Shown: piece by piece, positions 51,748 to 60,583 of the stretch
Layout of the letters: every line of letters begins with the position of its first letter
How positions within the stretch are numbered: position 1 is the stretch's first letter
NCBI RefSeq assembly: GCF_036173125.1
Contig: NZ_CP108054.1
Coordinates: 4,216,001 to 4,280,000, forward strand
Length of the DNA: 64,000 nucleotides
Direction of reading: 5' to 3'
Source: Streptomyces sp. NBC_00286
GTDB lineage: Bacteria; Actinomycetota; Actinomycetes; Streptomycetales; Streptomycetaceae
Translations under genes and position numbers: made by a program
Notes under the pieces: generated by a model
What the model saw: the letters and a program-made list of their open reading frames with translations, nothing else
What the model was told of the DNA's origin: nothing
The model's database searches: none

Positions 51748-51846
51748 AGCGGCAAGCCGTACGTGCACCTGGGCATCGTCCGCGCGGACGCGGCCGAACG
51801 GATGGCCGAGGCCATGCGGACCCCGGACAAGCCCGTTGAGATGTGA
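51715..51846 (+). pseudogene. C-terminal remnant of an unknown protein
   Basis: The plus-strand frame contains VWGSVRPMVTHSGKPYVHLG then RMAEAMRTPDKPVEM and a stop at 51844-51846. Codon use is gene-like and the sequence reads as a natural C-terminus, but nothing upstream in frame continues it because the region is occupied by the convergent RelE-like gene. It looks like the tail of a gene whose body was lost. Confidence 0.45.
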
Positions 51847-51945
51847 GCGGTGCGGGGACGGGACGGCGTGCAGGGCCGCGTCGTCCAGCCGCCCCCCTGC
51901 GAAAAGGGGATGCACCGGTAGTCCCTCCCTGTGTTGCATGGCCCC

Positions 51946-52584
51946 ATGGTGTCCACCGACCGACTGCTCGCCTTCGCGGCCATGTCCTTCCTGCTGATCG
52001 TGGTGCCCGGTCCGAGCGTGCTGTTCGTGATCGGGCGGGCGCTGGCGCAGGGGCGTCGCGCCGCGCTGACCACCGTCGTGGGGAACACGCTCGGCGCGTA
52101 CGTGCTCGTCGTGGCCGTGGCGCTGGGCATCGGTTCGATCGTGGAGCGCTCCGTGCTGGTCTTCACGGCGCTGAAACTGGCCGGCGGTGCCTACCTGGTG
52201 TACCTGGGGGTGAAGGCATGGCGGCAACGGGGTTCGTTGCAGGCGGCGTTCAGCGGTGACGCGACCACGGCCGGCGGTCGGCGCACGCTGTGGGAGGGGT
52301 TCGCGGTGGGGATCGCCAACCCCAAGACCATCGTGTTCTTCGCCGCCGTACTGCCCCAGTTCGTCGACCGCGCCCAAGGACACGTAGTGGCCCAGATGCT
52401 GCTGCTCGGCCTGGTCTTCAACGTCATCGCTCTGGCGTCCGACAGCGTGTGGGGACTGGTCGCCGCCACCGCACGGGGCTGGTTCGCCCGGTCACCGCGG
52501 CGGCTTTCCCTGGTCGGCGGGGCGGGCGGGCTCACCATGGTGGGCCTCGGGGTCACCGTCGCCGCGACCGGGCGCAAAGAATAG
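51946..52584 (+). CDS. LysE family amino-acid exporter (RhtB type)
   Basis: A 212-residue membrane protein with six hydrophobic segments. The first block FAAMSFLLIVVPGPSVLFVIGRALAQGRRAALTTVVGNTLG and the later LKLAGGAYLVYLGVKAWRQRG and VGIANPKTIVFFAAVLPQF are the LysE/RhtB signatures. It exports amino acids or their analogues. ATG at 51946. Monocistronic by spacing; regulator not adjacent. Confidence 0.9.
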   Translation: MVSTDRLLAFAAMSFLLIVVPGPSVLFVIGRALAQGRRAALTTVVGNTLGAYVLVVAVALGIGSIVERSVLVFTALKLAGGAYLVYLGVKAWRQRGSLQAAFSGDATTAGGRRTLWEGFAVGIANPKTIVFFAAVLPQFVDRAQGHVVAQMLLLGLVFNVIALASDSVWGLVAATARGWFARSPRRLSLVGGAGGLTMVGLGVTVAATGRKE

Positions 52585-52661
52585 CCGCCCCCGCCGACCC
52601 GGTCAGGCCGGGCGTTCCTACGGCGGCCACGCCTTGCGCATGAGGAGAGTATGATGCTCGC

Positions 52662-52892
52662 ATGACGATCAACATGACGATGAGCCTGCCCGATGACGTA
52701 GCCGCCTTCGTGAAGGCCAAGGGGAACGCTTCCGCGTACACCGCCCGGATACTGCGCCGCCAGATGCTCACCGAGCAGTTGGAGAAGTCTGCGCGGGTGC
52801 GGGCCGAGGCCGGGATAGTGACTACGGCCGCTGAGCCCGCTGAAAGTGAAGACGCCACGCTGGAGCGCTGGGCGCGGGTGGCGGGTCGGTGA
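52662..52892 (+). CDS. Ribbon-helix-helix-type antitoxin of MazEF/PemIK kind
   Basis: A 76-residue acidic protein: N-terminal strand MTMSLPDDVAAFVKAKG, helix SAYTARILRRQMLTEQLEKS, then a disordered acidic tail. This is the small CopG/RHH-type antitoxin paired with MazF toxins in actinobacteria. GAGGAG lies upstream. Its stop overlaps the toxin GTG (GTGA). Confidence 0.85.
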   Translation: MTINMTMSLPDDVAAFVKAKGNASAYTARILRRQMLTEQLEKSARVRAEAGIVTTAAEPAESEDATLERWARVAGR

Positions 52893-53188
52893 ACCGCGGA
52901 CACGTCTACCAACTGTCCTTCGCCGGGGGACCCGCCCACGTCCTGGTGATCTCGTCCGACGCCCTCAACGCACAGAACAAAACCGCGACCTGCGTACTCA
53001 TCTATCCGCAGCAGGTGCGCGAGGCGACGCTCGTCGACATTCCGGTCAGCGCCCCCTCGTCAGGCACCATCGTGCTCGGCGAGTTCCGCACGTTGTCCGC
53101 TCCCCGCTTCACCGAAGACCTGGGGCCGGTGGACGAACGCGTCATGGAAGCCGTGGAGATCGGACTCCGCGCCGTCTTCGACCTGTAG
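52889..53188 (+). CDS. MazF/PemK-family endoribonuclease toxin
   Basis: A 99-residue toxin with the PemK-like core: MNRGHVYQLSFAGGPAHVLVISSDALN (the usual R-G-x-V/I and P-x-L-V-I-S-x-x), IVLGEFRTLSAPRFTEDLGPVDE, and a terminal helix. It should cut mRNA at short sequence motifs. The GTG at 52889 overlaps the antitoxin stop. Converges with the aldehyde dehydrogenase gene. Confidence 0.9.
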   Translation: MNRGHVYQLSFAGGPAHVLVISSDALNAQNKTATCVLIYPQQVREATLVDIPVSAPSSGTIVLGEFRTLSAPRFTEDLGPVDERVMEAVEIGLRAVFDL

Positions 53189-53212
53189 CGCGGCCGGGTG
53201 GCGCGGTCCGCG

Positions 53213-54670
53213 TCATCCCGGCCACACGATCGACTGCACCTCGCTGTACGCATGCAGCGCGTACGAACCCACGTCCCTCCCCACCCCGCTCTTCTTGAAG
53301 CCCCCGAACGGGGCCTCCATGTTCCGCCCGACCGTGTTGACGCCGACACCGCCCGCGCGCAAGCGGCGGGCCACCCGGAATGCGCGTGCCACGTCCCCCG
53401 ACCACACGTAGTCGATGAGGCCGTAGTCGCTGTCGTTGGCCAGCTCGACACCCTCCTCCTCGTCATCGAAGGGGATGACCACGACCACCGGGCCGAAGAT
53501 CTCCTCCCGGGCGACCCGCATGTCGTTCGTGCAGTCCGTGAGGAGCGTGGGAGCGACGTAGAAGCCCGTGTCGTACGCAGGGCGCTCGCCGCCCGCGACC
53601 ACCCGCGCACCCTCCTTGCGACCCAGCTCGACGTACGACTCGACGCGATCCCGGTGTGCCGCCGAGATCACCGGGCCCACGACCGTGCCCTCGGCGCGCG
53701 GATCGCCCACCTTCAAGTAGCCCGCGTACGAGGCGAGTTGGTCGACCACGCGGTCGTACACCGCCCGCTGCGCGAGCACCCGCGTCGGTGCCGTACAGAT
53801 CTGCCCGCTGTAGAAGGAGAAGGTCGTCCCGATCCCCCGTACCGCCGACGCCACGTCCGCGTCGTCGAAGACGATCGCCGCGCCCTTGCCGCCGAGCTCC
53901 ATGAGCTGGCGTTTCATGTCGCGCCCGCACACCTCGGCGATGCGCTGTCCGACCGCCGTCGAACCGGTGAAGCTGACCATGTCCACGTCACCCGAGTCGA
54001 CGGCCGCCTCACCGACCTCCGCCCGCGAGCCGCTCACCACGTTCACCACACCCGGTGGCACTCCCGCCGACTCCAGCGCCTCCGCCATCCGGTAGACCGA
54101 CAGCGGGTCCTGGGGCGCGGGCTTCACCACCACCGTGTTGCCCATCGCCAGGGCCGGGGCGATCTTGCCGGCCGGGTTCGCCCAGGGGTTGTTGTACGAG
54201 GTGATGCAGGTGACGACGCCCACCGGCTGGCGTACGGCCAGCGCGCCCATGACGGCCGCCTTGCCGAACGGGCCCGCCTCGTTGATCTGCGGGACCAGCG
54301 CCTCCTCGACCGGCTCCAGCGCGCCCTTCGCGTACCGCCGGAAACGGGCCGCGCCCACCCCCACCTGCATCCCACGCGCCGTCCCGGTCGTGGCACCGCT
54401 CTCCGCCTGGGCGAGTTCGGCGTACGGGACGAGGTTGCGCTGGATGATGTCCGCCGCCCGGTCCAGGATCGCCGCACGCTCCGAAGGGGACGTACGTGAC
54501 CACGGCCCGAAGGCCTCGCGAGCCGCGGCCGCCGCCGCGAGCACCTGATCCCGCGAGGCCTCCGGCGCCAGCCCGACGACCCCCTCGGTCGCCGGGTCGA
54601 CCACCTCGTAGTGCCCGCCGTCCGGCTCGACCCACGAACCGCCGATGAACAGCCGCTGCTCGTCCGTCAC
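53213..54670 (-). CDS. Aldehyde dehydrogenase
   Basis: A 485-residue NAD(P)-dependent ALDH. Catalytic residues are visible: the Glu motif MELGGKGAAIVFDDAD, the Cys in FYSGQICTAPTRV, NAD-binding ITSYNNPWANP and FTGST. Length is normal. It lies downstream of the D-aminoacylase-like gene (40 bases) and of an LLM oxidoreductase on the same strand, so the three are likely one catabolic operon oxidising an aldehyde intermediate to an acid. GTG at 54670. Confidence 0.92.
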   Translation of the reverse strand: MTDEQRLFIGGSWVEPDGGHYEVVDPATEGVVGLAPEASRDQVLAAAAAAREAFGPWSRTSPSERAAILDRAADIIQRNLVPYAELAQAESGATTGTARGMQVGVGAARFRRYAKGALEPVEEALVPQINEAGPFGKAAVMGALAVRQPVGVVTCITSYNNPWANPAGKIAPALAMGNTVVVKPAPQDPLSVYRMAEALESAGVPPGVVNVVSGSRAEVGEAAVDSGDVDMVSFTGSTAVGQRIAEVCGRDMKRQLMELGGKGAAIVFDDADVASAVRGIGTTFSFYSGQICTAPTRVLAQRAVYDRVVDQLASYAGYLKVGDPRAEGTVVGPVISAAHRDRVESYVELGRKEGARVVAGGERPAYDTGFYVAPTLLTDCTNDMRVAREEIFGPVVVVIPFDDEEEGVELANDSDYGLIDYVWSGDVARAFRVARRLRAGGVGVNTVGRNMEAPFGGFKKSGVGRDVGSYALHAYSEVQSIVWPG

Positions 54671-54710
54671 TCCGTACTCACCTCGGTACGCACCTCGCTA
54701 CTCGCCTCGG

Positions 54711-56444
54711 TCACTTGGTGCTCACCGTCCGCGTGTCCCGGCCCGACCGCAGCACCTTCCCCGGCACCGCCCCCGTCACCTCATCCCCGCGAATCGCCTC
54801 GACCCCGTTCACCCAGACCGCCGTGATCCCGATCGCCTTGGAGTCCAGCCGCGGGCTGTCTCCCGGCAGGTCGTGCACCAGCGTGGCCGTACCGGCGTCG
54901 ATGCGTTCCGGGTCGAACAGGACGAGGTCGGCATGCCACCCCTCGGCGATCCGCCCGCGTTCCCGCAGGCCGAAGAGCTGGGCGGGATCGTCGGTGAGCA
55001 TCTGCACGGCCTGCTCCAGCGTCGCGAGCTTCCGCCCGCGCAGACAGTCCCCGATGAACCGCGTCGTGTACGGCGCCCCGCACATCCGGTCCAGATGCGC
55101 CCCGGCGTCGGACCCGCCCAGCATCACGTCCTCGTGCTGCCAGGTCTCGGCGCGCAGCGCCCAGGAGGCGGGGTCGTTGTCGGGCGGCATGGGCCAAAGG
55201 ACCGTACGCATCTGGTCGTTGGCGCAGATCTCGACGATGCACTCGAAGGGTTCCTGGCCGCGCTCGGCCGCGATGTCCCGTACGACACGGCCGCTCAGCC
55301 CCTCGTTCTCCGGACTGTACGTATCCCCGATGACGTAGCGCCCGAAGTCGGCGAGCCGGCGGAAAACGCCCGCCTCCTTGCTGTCCGCGCGGCGCAGCAT
55401 CTCGGTCCGTACGTCCTTGTCGCGGAGTTTCGCGATCCGCTCGGGCACCGGCAGGCCGAGGATCTCGCCCCAGCCGGGGATCAGGTTGAGCGCGCAGAAG
55501 GTACCGAGCGACATGTTCATCGGCGTGAGGATCGGCATCGTCAGCGCGATGATCCGGCCACCGGCCTTACGGGCACGCTCACTTGCCGCCAGCTGCCGCG
55601 GTACGCGCTCGGGGACGGACGCGTCGATCGTCAGGACGTTCCAGTTCAGGGGCCGACCCGCCGACGCACTCATCTCCACGAAGAGATCGATCTCGTCATC
55701 ACTGAACTGATCGAGGCACCCCGCCACAATGGCCTCGATCTGCGTGCCTTCGTGCTCCGCGACGGCCCGGGACAGGGCAAGCAGCTCGGCCGGTTTCGCA
55801 TGCCGCGAGGCGACGGGCTTCCCGTCCCCGTCGGAGTGCGAGGAGGACTGGGTGGTCGACAGCCCCCAGCCTCCCGCGTCCATCGACTCATGGAACAGCC
55901 GCAGCATGTCTGCCATTTGACTCTCGGAAGGCTGCCCACCCACAGCATCGGGCCCCATCACATACCGCCGCAACGCACAATGCCCCACCATGAACCCCGC
56001 GTTGACGGCAATCCGCCCTTCAAGAGCATCGAGATACTCCCCAAACGAATGCCAACTCCAAGGCGCCCCCTCCTCAAGCGCCACGAGTGACATCCCCTCC
56101 ACCTTGGACATCATCCGCCGCGTGTAGTCGGCGTCGTCGGGCCGAGAGGGGTTCAGGGGCGCGAGCGTGAAGCCACAGTTCCCGCCGGCGACGGTAGTCA
56201 CCCCGTGGTTGAGGGAGGGAGTCGCGTACGGATCCCAGAAGAGCTGAGCGTCGTAGTGGGTGTGGGGATCGACAAAGCCGGGGGCGAGAACGAGCCCGGC
56301 GGCGTCCTCGGACGTCCGGGCCTCCTCGCTGACCGCTTTACCGATGACGGCGATACGACCGTCACGTATGCCCACGTCGGCGGTGTACGCGGGCTTTCCC
56401 GTCCCATCCACGACGGTCGCACCCTTGATCAGATGGTCGAGCAT
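54711..56444 (-). CDS. N-acyl-D-amino-acid deacylase-type amidohydrolase
   Basis: A 577-residue amidohydrolase superfamily member of the D-aminoacylase/D-hydantoinase group. Metal ligands begin with HTH (His61, His63) in APGFVDPHTHYDAQ; GGNCGFTLAP follows at about residue 90, a typical D-aminoacylase segment, and the late MLGGSDAGAH holds the catalytic Asp. The C-terminal beta sandwich with ADLVLFDPERID and AVWVNGVEAIRGDE closes the structure. ATG at 56444; copy C of the dispersed repeat precedes it. Likely the hydrolase of a catabolic pathway including LLM and ALDH enzymes. Confidence 0.9.
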   Translation of the reverse strand: MLDHLIKGATVVDGTGKPAYTADVGIRDGRIAVIGKAVSEEARTSEDAAGLVLAPGFVDPHTHYDAQLFWDPYATPSLNHGVTTVAGGNCGFTLAPLNPSRPDDADYTRRMMSKVEGMSLVALEEGAPWSWHSFGEYLDALEGRIAVNAGFMVGHCALRRYVMGPDAVGGQPSESQMADMLRLFHESMDAGGWGLSTTQSSSHSDGDGKPVASRHAKPAELLALSRAVAEHEGTQIEAIVAGCLDQFSDDEIDLFVEMSASAGRPLNWNVLTIDASVPERVPRQLAASERARKAGGRIIALTMPILTPMNMSLGTFCALNLIPGWGEILGLPVPERIAKLRDKDVRTEMLRRADSKEAGVFRRLADFGRYVIGDTYSPENEGLSGRVVRDIAAERGQEPFECIVEICANDQMRTVLWPMPPDNDPASWALRAETWQHEDVMLGGSDAGAHLDRMCGAPYTTRFIGDCLRGRKLATLEQAVQMLTDDPAQLFGLRERGRIAEGWHADLVLFDPERIDAGTATLVHDLPGDSPRLDSKAIGITAVWVNGVEAIRGDEVTGAVPGKVLRSGRDTRTVSTK

Positions 56445-56488
56445 GGCGCATACCTCCTCAGCCGCTCTGGGCTACTTGTCAAAGTTCG

Positions 56489-56550
56489 GTGCGGTACCGC
56501 GCCCCTTCAGGGGCGCGGGGAACTGCGCGACCAGCCACAAACGGCCCGCG
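56489..56550. repeat. Dispersed intergenic mosaic element, copy C
   Basis: GTGCGGTACCGCGCCCC, TTCAGGGGCGCGGGG, AACTGCGCGACCAGCC and CGGCCCGCG in a row, between the LLM stop and the amidohydrolase start. Its ends match those of copy A (28441), and it lacks the ACATATGCGGCTCC block of copies B and D. Confidence 0.7.
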
Positions 56551-56595
56551 CCCAAAGGACGAACCGCAGCTCCCCGGCTCAACCCAGCGGAGCGA

Positions 56596-57714
56596 TCACG
56601 CGGCTTGCCGGAACCGCAAGGTTCGATGCACCGGATCCGTATCGATCTTCGGAATCACGTGCTCCCCGACAAGCCGAATCGTCTGCAACGTGTCCTCCCG
56701 CGAGATCCCGATCGGCAGCCCGAACGACAACTGATCGGCCCCGGCCTGCTCCCACCTCTTGCACTGCGTGAGCACCTCATCCGGATCCCCGCAGATCAAC
56801 AACTCCTCAGCGATGAGATGCTCGATGATCTCCTCGCTGAACTCAGGAAGCGTCTCCGGCCAGACAGGGAACCCCTCCGGCCGAGGAAACGTGTCGTGGT
56901 ACCGGAACACCAGCGACTGCAGATAGTGCAGATTCCCGCCGGCGGCAATCCGCACCGCCTCCTCATGCGTAGGCGCACAGACAGCCGTGGACGTCACCAT
57001 GACGTTGTCGTTGACGAACGCACCCACCGGCTCCGCCTCGACCACCGCCGTCTTGTACTGCTCCAGCACCCACTCCATGTCGGAGACCTTCTGCACGCTG
57101 AAGCCGAGCACGCCCAGCCCCTTACGGGCGGCCATGGCGTACGAGGGCGGGGACCCGGCCGCGTACCACATGGCGGGGTGCGCCTTCCCGTACGGCTTGG
57201 GGAGGACCTTGCGCGGCGGCAGCGACCAGTGCTTGCCCTGGAACCCGACGTACTCCTCCTGGAGCCACATCTTCGGGAACTCGGCGATGGTCTCTTCCCA
57301 GATCTCCTTGGTGTAGTTCATGTCGGTGACGCCGGGGATGAAGCCGAGGATCTCGTGCGAACCCGCGCCCCGCCCGCTGCCGAACTCGAAGCGGCCCTCG
57401 GAGAGATGGTCGAGCATCGCGACCTTCTCGGCGACCTTCACGGGGTGGTTGACCTGGGCGAGGGGGTTGAAGATCCCCGAACCCAGATGGATCCGCTCGG
57501 TGGCGTGCGCCAGATACCCGAGGAAGACCTCGTTCGCCGAGAGGTGCGAGTACTCCTCCAGGAAGTGGTGCTCGGACGCCCAGGCGTACTTGAAGCCGGA
57601 CTTGTCCGCCTGGATGACGTACTCGGTCTCCTCCATCAGCGCCTTGTGCTCGGCGAGCGGATCGGTCTCGGCCCGCTTGCCCACGTATCCCTGTACAAAG
57701 AGCCCGAATTCCAA
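56596..57714 (-). CDS. LLM class flavin/F420-dependent oxidoreductase
   Basis: A 372-residue luciferase-like monooxygenase: MEFGLFVQGYVG start, ASEHHFLEEYSHLSANEVFLGYLAHATERIHLGSGIFNPLAQVNHPVKVAEKVAMLDHLSEGRFEFGSGRGAGSHE (quoted here only as landmarks EHHFLEEYSHLSANEV and EGRFEFGSGRGAGSHE), and the late PIGISREDTLQTI. The type is the bacterial bioluminescence-like group, often alkanal or alkane/nitrilotriacetate monooxygenases. A CTGACG-N3-CGTCAG palindrome lies 37 bases upstream. Likely first gene of a catabolic operon. Confidence 0.88.
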   Translation of the reverse strand: MEFGLFVQGYVGKRAETDPLAEHKALMEETEYVIQADKSGFKYAWASEHHFLEEYSHLSANEVFLGYLAHATERIHLGSGIFNPLAQVNHPVKVAEKVAMLDHLSEGRFEFGSGRGAGSHEILGFIPGVTDMNYTKEIWEETIAEFPKMWLQEEYVGFQGKHWSLPPRKVLPKPYGKAHPAMWYAAGSPPSYAMAARKGLGVLGFSVQKVSDMEWVLEQYKTAVVEAEPVGAFVNDNVMVTSTAVCAPTHEEAVRIAAGGNLHYLQSLVFRYHDTFPRPEGFPVWPETLPEFSEEIIEHLIAEELLICGDPDEVLTQCKRWEQAGADQLSFGLPIGISREDTLQTIRLVGEHVIPKIDTDPVHRTLRFRQAA

Positions 57715-57750
57715 GGAGGTTCACCGTCCCCAACATCGGCTTGAAGCGGA

Positions 57751-57767
57751 TCTGACGGAGCGTCAGT
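57751..57767. promoter_or_regulatory. CTGACG-N3-CGTCAG palindrome, site 2
   Basis: TCTGACG-GAG-CGTCAGT, 37 bases upstream of the LLM gene at 56596-57714. Same core and spacing as sites at 36292, 58695 and 63892. Confidence 0.75.
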
Positions 57768-57830
57768 TCTGCTGCGCAGACTGTCGCACCGCACCCGCGA
57801 AGGGTCAATAGCTCACGAGACGTCAGGACG

Positions 57831-58607
57831 TCAGAGCACGCTGACCCCGGCCAGCCAGCCCCCGTCGATCACGAAGGGCTGCCCCGTGATGTACGAGGAG
57901 TCGTCGCCGGAGAGGAAGAGGACCAGCCGCGCCACCTCCTCCGGCTGCCCGATCCGCCCGAGCGGCACCCGCTTGCGGTACAGCCGGTCGATGCCGGCCG
58001 CGGCCTTCTCGGCGTCCTCGTCCGGGTTGAGCTGGGCCGGGTTGCTCATGGCGGTGTCGATCGCGCCCGGACAGACGGCGTTGACGCGGATACCCTTCCC
58101 GGCCAGCTCCAGCGCGGCCACCCGCGTCAGCCCGACGATCGCGTGCTTGGTCGCCGCGTACGCGCCGATCCAGGCCATGCCCGTCATCCCCGCGTACGAG
58201 GCGGTGTTCACGATCGTGCCGCCGCCCGCCGCCTCGATCTCGGGCGCGACGGTCTTGATGCCGAGGAAGACCCCGACCTGGTTGACCTGCACGATCTGCT
58301 GGAACTCCTCGAGCGGGGTGCTGACCAGCTCGTTGAAGCGCAGGATCCCGGCGTTGTTCACCAGCCCGTCGATCCGCCCGTGCGCCTCCTTGGCCACGGC
58401 CACCGCCGACTGCCAGTCGGCCTCCTGGCTCACGTCGAGGTGCACGTACCGCGCGCCCAACTCCTTGGCCAGCGCCTCCCCTTGATCGTCCAGTACGTCC
58501 CCGATGACGACCTCGGCGCCCTCCGCGACGAAGAGCCGCGCCTCCTGCTCACCCTGGCCGCGCGCGGCACCGGTGATGAGGACGACGCGTCCGTCGAGCT
58601 TGCCCAT
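57831..58607 (-). CDS. Short-chain dehydrogenase/reductase (glucose-1-DH-like)
   Basis: A 258-residue classical SDR: TGAARGQGEQEA cofactor motif (residues 12-23), Asp in IGDVLDDQG favouring NAD, NNAGI, Ser in VNTASYAG and YAATK. Length and motifs are standard. AAGGAG precedes the ATG at 58607. Site 3 of the palindrome family lies about 87 bases upstream. Likely oxidises an alcohol in the same catabolic programme as the LLM and amidohydrolase genes. Confidence 0.92.
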   Translation of the reverse strand: MGKLDGRVVLITGAARGQGEQEARLFVAEGAEVVIGDVLDDQGEALAKELGARYVHLDVSQEADWQSAVAVAKEAHGRIDGLVNNAGILRFNELVSTPLEEFQQIVQVNQVGVFLGIKTVAPEIEAAGGGTIVNTASYAGMTGMAWIGAYAATKHAIVGLTRVAALELAGKGIRVNAVCPGAIDTAMSNPAQLNPDEDAEKAAAGIDRLYRKRVPLGRIGQPEEVARLVLFLSGDDSSYITGQPFVIDGGWLAGVSVL

Positions 58608-58694
58608 GGGTTTCTCCTTCAGCGGTGGAGGACGCGCGTTGACTGTGTTCCTGATGCCTCGTCACACGCGTGGCGACAGCCCCCATGGTCTTAG

Positions 58695-58709
58695 CTGACG
58701 AGGCGTCAG
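58695..58709. promoter_or_regulatory. CTGACG-N3-CGTCAG palindrome, site 3
   Basis: CTGACG-AGG-CGTCAG, upstream of the SDR gene at 57831-58607. Same core and spacing as the other three sites in the window. Confidence 0.75.
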
Positions 58710-58775
58710 GCAAGGGTTGGCGGCTTCGGTGGGGACAGCACGGCGCTCATTGGGGCAAGGGGTGATGGCGTTCGA

Positions 58776-58797
58776 GGCGTGTGGCAATGGACACGCC
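58776..58797. promoter_or_regulatory. Inverted repeat upstream of the secreted pair
   Basis: GGCGTGT and ACACGCC enclose eight bases, about 120 bases before the start of the first secreted four-cysteine protein. Possible operator for that operon; the 308-base gap holds nothing else except the SDR palindrome. Confidence 0.45.
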
Positions 58798-58915
58798 AAG
58801 TAACCGGCCGGTAGGGACATTTGACTCTGTCGGGGCCACGAAGCGATCGCCAATATTTCTCAACGGGAAGGCAAAGGAACTCCCAACAAATCCCCCCTCA
58901 AGGAGAGGCCAGGCC

Positions 58916-59662
58916 GTGGCCAAGAGGCGATTCAAGAACAAGAAGATCCGGTACGTGGCGATCGGCGCGGCGATCACGACAGGTGCCGCCGTTGCCACCG
59001 TTCTCCTGCCGTCGGCCAACGCCGCCGAGGAGAAGACGCCGGAACAGATCATCAGGCTGTGCGAGAGGACCAAGGTCCTCAACGGCGAGAAGCAGTCCCT
59101 CGAAGACTTTGGTGGCCATGGGATCGCCGGCCCCACTTTCGAGTCCGACACCTGCGACTTCGTCGAGGCGAAGGAGCTGGAGTTCTTCGACGGCCCCACG
59201 GAGAAGGTCTCGATCGACTTCCCGAACTGCGAGCCCAACTCCACCAAGCCGACGGAGGCCGAGTTCAAATGGACAGCGACCGTGGGCCAGGGTGAGGGCA
59301 AGTACACCGCGACACAGCAAGGTGCCGGTGGAGGGCTCTTCGGCGCCCTGAGCGGGTCCTGGCTCAAGCACAAGGGAACGACCGACATCACCGTCGATAC
59401 GGTCACCGCCAGCGACAGCGAAAAAATACCTGTTCCGGTCGGCAAAGTCCTCCACATGGAGTTCACGCCGAAGATGCAGCGCATGACGGGCGAATGGCGC
59501 GTGAAGATCAACGCCCGTGAGGCGACCACCACCACCAATGCCGTCCCCGAGCAGAACTACACGGCGTCGGAAGTCGTCGAGGGACCCGTCATTCTGCCGG
59601 GAGCGGCCGGCGCTCCCGGAATCGCGGACGGGACTCCCGACCCCGTCTTTACCGATTGCTGA
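58916..59662 (+). CDS. Secreted four-cysteine protein A
   Basis: A 248-residue secreted protein: basic start (AKRRFKNKKIRYVAIG), hydrophobic segment and PSANAAEE cleavage site, then a beta-rich domain with four cysteines (LCERT, DTCDF, NCEPN and terminal TDC), enough for two disulfides. Segments EAEFKWTATV, an amphipathic AGGGLFGALSG and VPVGKVLHMEFTPKMQRMTGEW recall the stem of ETX/MTX2-type pore proteins, a tentative likeness. GTG at 58916 has AAGGAGAGG before it; the longer 58781 start would place the signal badly. The preceding TCCCCCCTCAAGGAGA is also found before the next gene. Family unknown. Confidence 0.75.
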   Translation: MAKRRFKNKKIRYVAIGAAITTGAAVATVLLPSANAAEEKTPEQIIRLCERTKVLNGEKQSLEDFGGHGIAGPTFESDTCDFVEAKELEFFDGPTEKVSIDFPNCEPNSTKPTEAEFKWTATVGQGEGKYTATQQGAGGGLFGALSGSWLKHKGTTDITVDTVTASDSEKIPVPVGKVLHMEFTPKMQRMTGEWRVKINAREATTTTNAVPEQNYTASEVVEGPVILPGAAGAPGIADGTPDPVFTDC

Positions 59663-59713
59663 CGGACGCCCGCAGCCCAACCCCCCGCACTTCCCCCCTC
59701 AAGGAGACGCACC

Positions 59714-60535
59714 ATGACACGCAGCAGTCGCAAGGGAAATCACCGGAGCAGGAAGAAGCGCATCACCTTCATGCTGGCTCCAGTGGTGGCCGCCGGCGTG
59801 GCCGTTCCGCTGATGTACTCGGCGGGTGCCGCCACCCCCTCCGAAGTGTCCAGGGACTGCGCGGAGGACGCCGCCACCCTGGAGAACTGCGAATTCGTCG
59901 ACGTCCAGGTCAAGAGGAACAACCTGGGGCCCAACAAGCGCGTTTCCACCCCGTCCAACAACTGCGGGTTCACCACCGAACGTGAGAAGTCCTTCGGCGT
60001 GGCCACGTCCGTGACGAGGTTCATCACGCTCGAAGACGGCTTCGTCGCCGCCGCCGACTCGAAGCTGGGGAACTCGTTCTTCGAGATCGGCGCCAAGTTC
60101 AACACGACGGAGTTCAACCTCACGCGTGACGACAAGGGGACCGGCTTCGACTTCACCCTGCCGGGCACGGTGATGCCCGACCACATCGGCTTCTTCATGT
60201 GGTCCGAGAAGCGCACCGACGTGAGCGGATACCTCAGGGCCACGTACAAGGAGGAGCAGAACGGCCAGAAGGTGTTCTTCTCCCCCAGTGAGGGCGGCAC
60301 GAGCGTGCACGTCTTCTATCCGCAGCTCCTGAAGAACGGCACTCCTGACGGCCGTCTCTGGATACGCAACGTGAAGTGCGGTACGCCGGAGGCCGAGGAA
60401 TTCCAGGACAGCAGCAGCCCGCAGAGCGCCGAGATCGCCGAGATCCGCGCCGAGTCGGAGCAGCCCGGATTCGGCAAGGGCGGCGCGAACATCACGGACG
60501 TCGAGGTCCCGCTGTCGGAGATCCCGGCGCCGTAG
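59714..60535 (+). CDS. Secreted four-cysteine protein B
   Basis: A 273-residue paralogue-like secreted protein: basic start (TRSSRKGNHRSRKKRITF), hydrophobic core and AGAATP site, then four cysteines (RDCAED, ENCEFV, NNCGF, VKCGT). ENCEFVDVQVKRNN resembles DTCDFVEAKELEF of protein A. A Ser/Thr-rich beta stretch (VTRFITLEDGF, NTTEFNLTRDD) and IGFFMWSEKRTDVSGYLRATY follow. The same 16-base leader TCCCCCCTCAAGGAGA precedes its start, and 51 bases separate the two genes, so they form one operon ended by the terminator at 60584. Function unknown. Confidence 0.75.
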   Translation: MTRSSRKGNHRSRKKRITFMLAPVVAAGVAVPLMYSAGAATPSEVSRDCAEDAATLENCEFVDVQVKRNNLGPNKRVSTPSNNCGFTTEREKSFGVATSVTRFITLEDGFVAAADSKLGNSFFEIGAKFNTTEFNLTRDDKGTGFDFTLPGTVMPDHIGFFMWSEKRTDVSGYLRATYKEEQNGQKVFFSPSEGGTSVHVFYPQLLKNGTPDGRLWIRNVKCGTPEAEEFQDSSSPQSAEIAEIRAESEQPGFGKGGANITDVEVPLSEIPAP

Positions 60536-60583
60536 CTCGTCGGCGGACGGCGACAGCCGACGGCGACACACGGAGCACAACCG

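Noticed and set aside
57808..57835. Fifth CTGACG-type palindrome near ACGTCAGGACGTCAG
   Set aside because: It contains half-sites in direct orientation but no inverted CTGACG-N3-CGTCAG arrangement; also lies at a gene end, not before a start.
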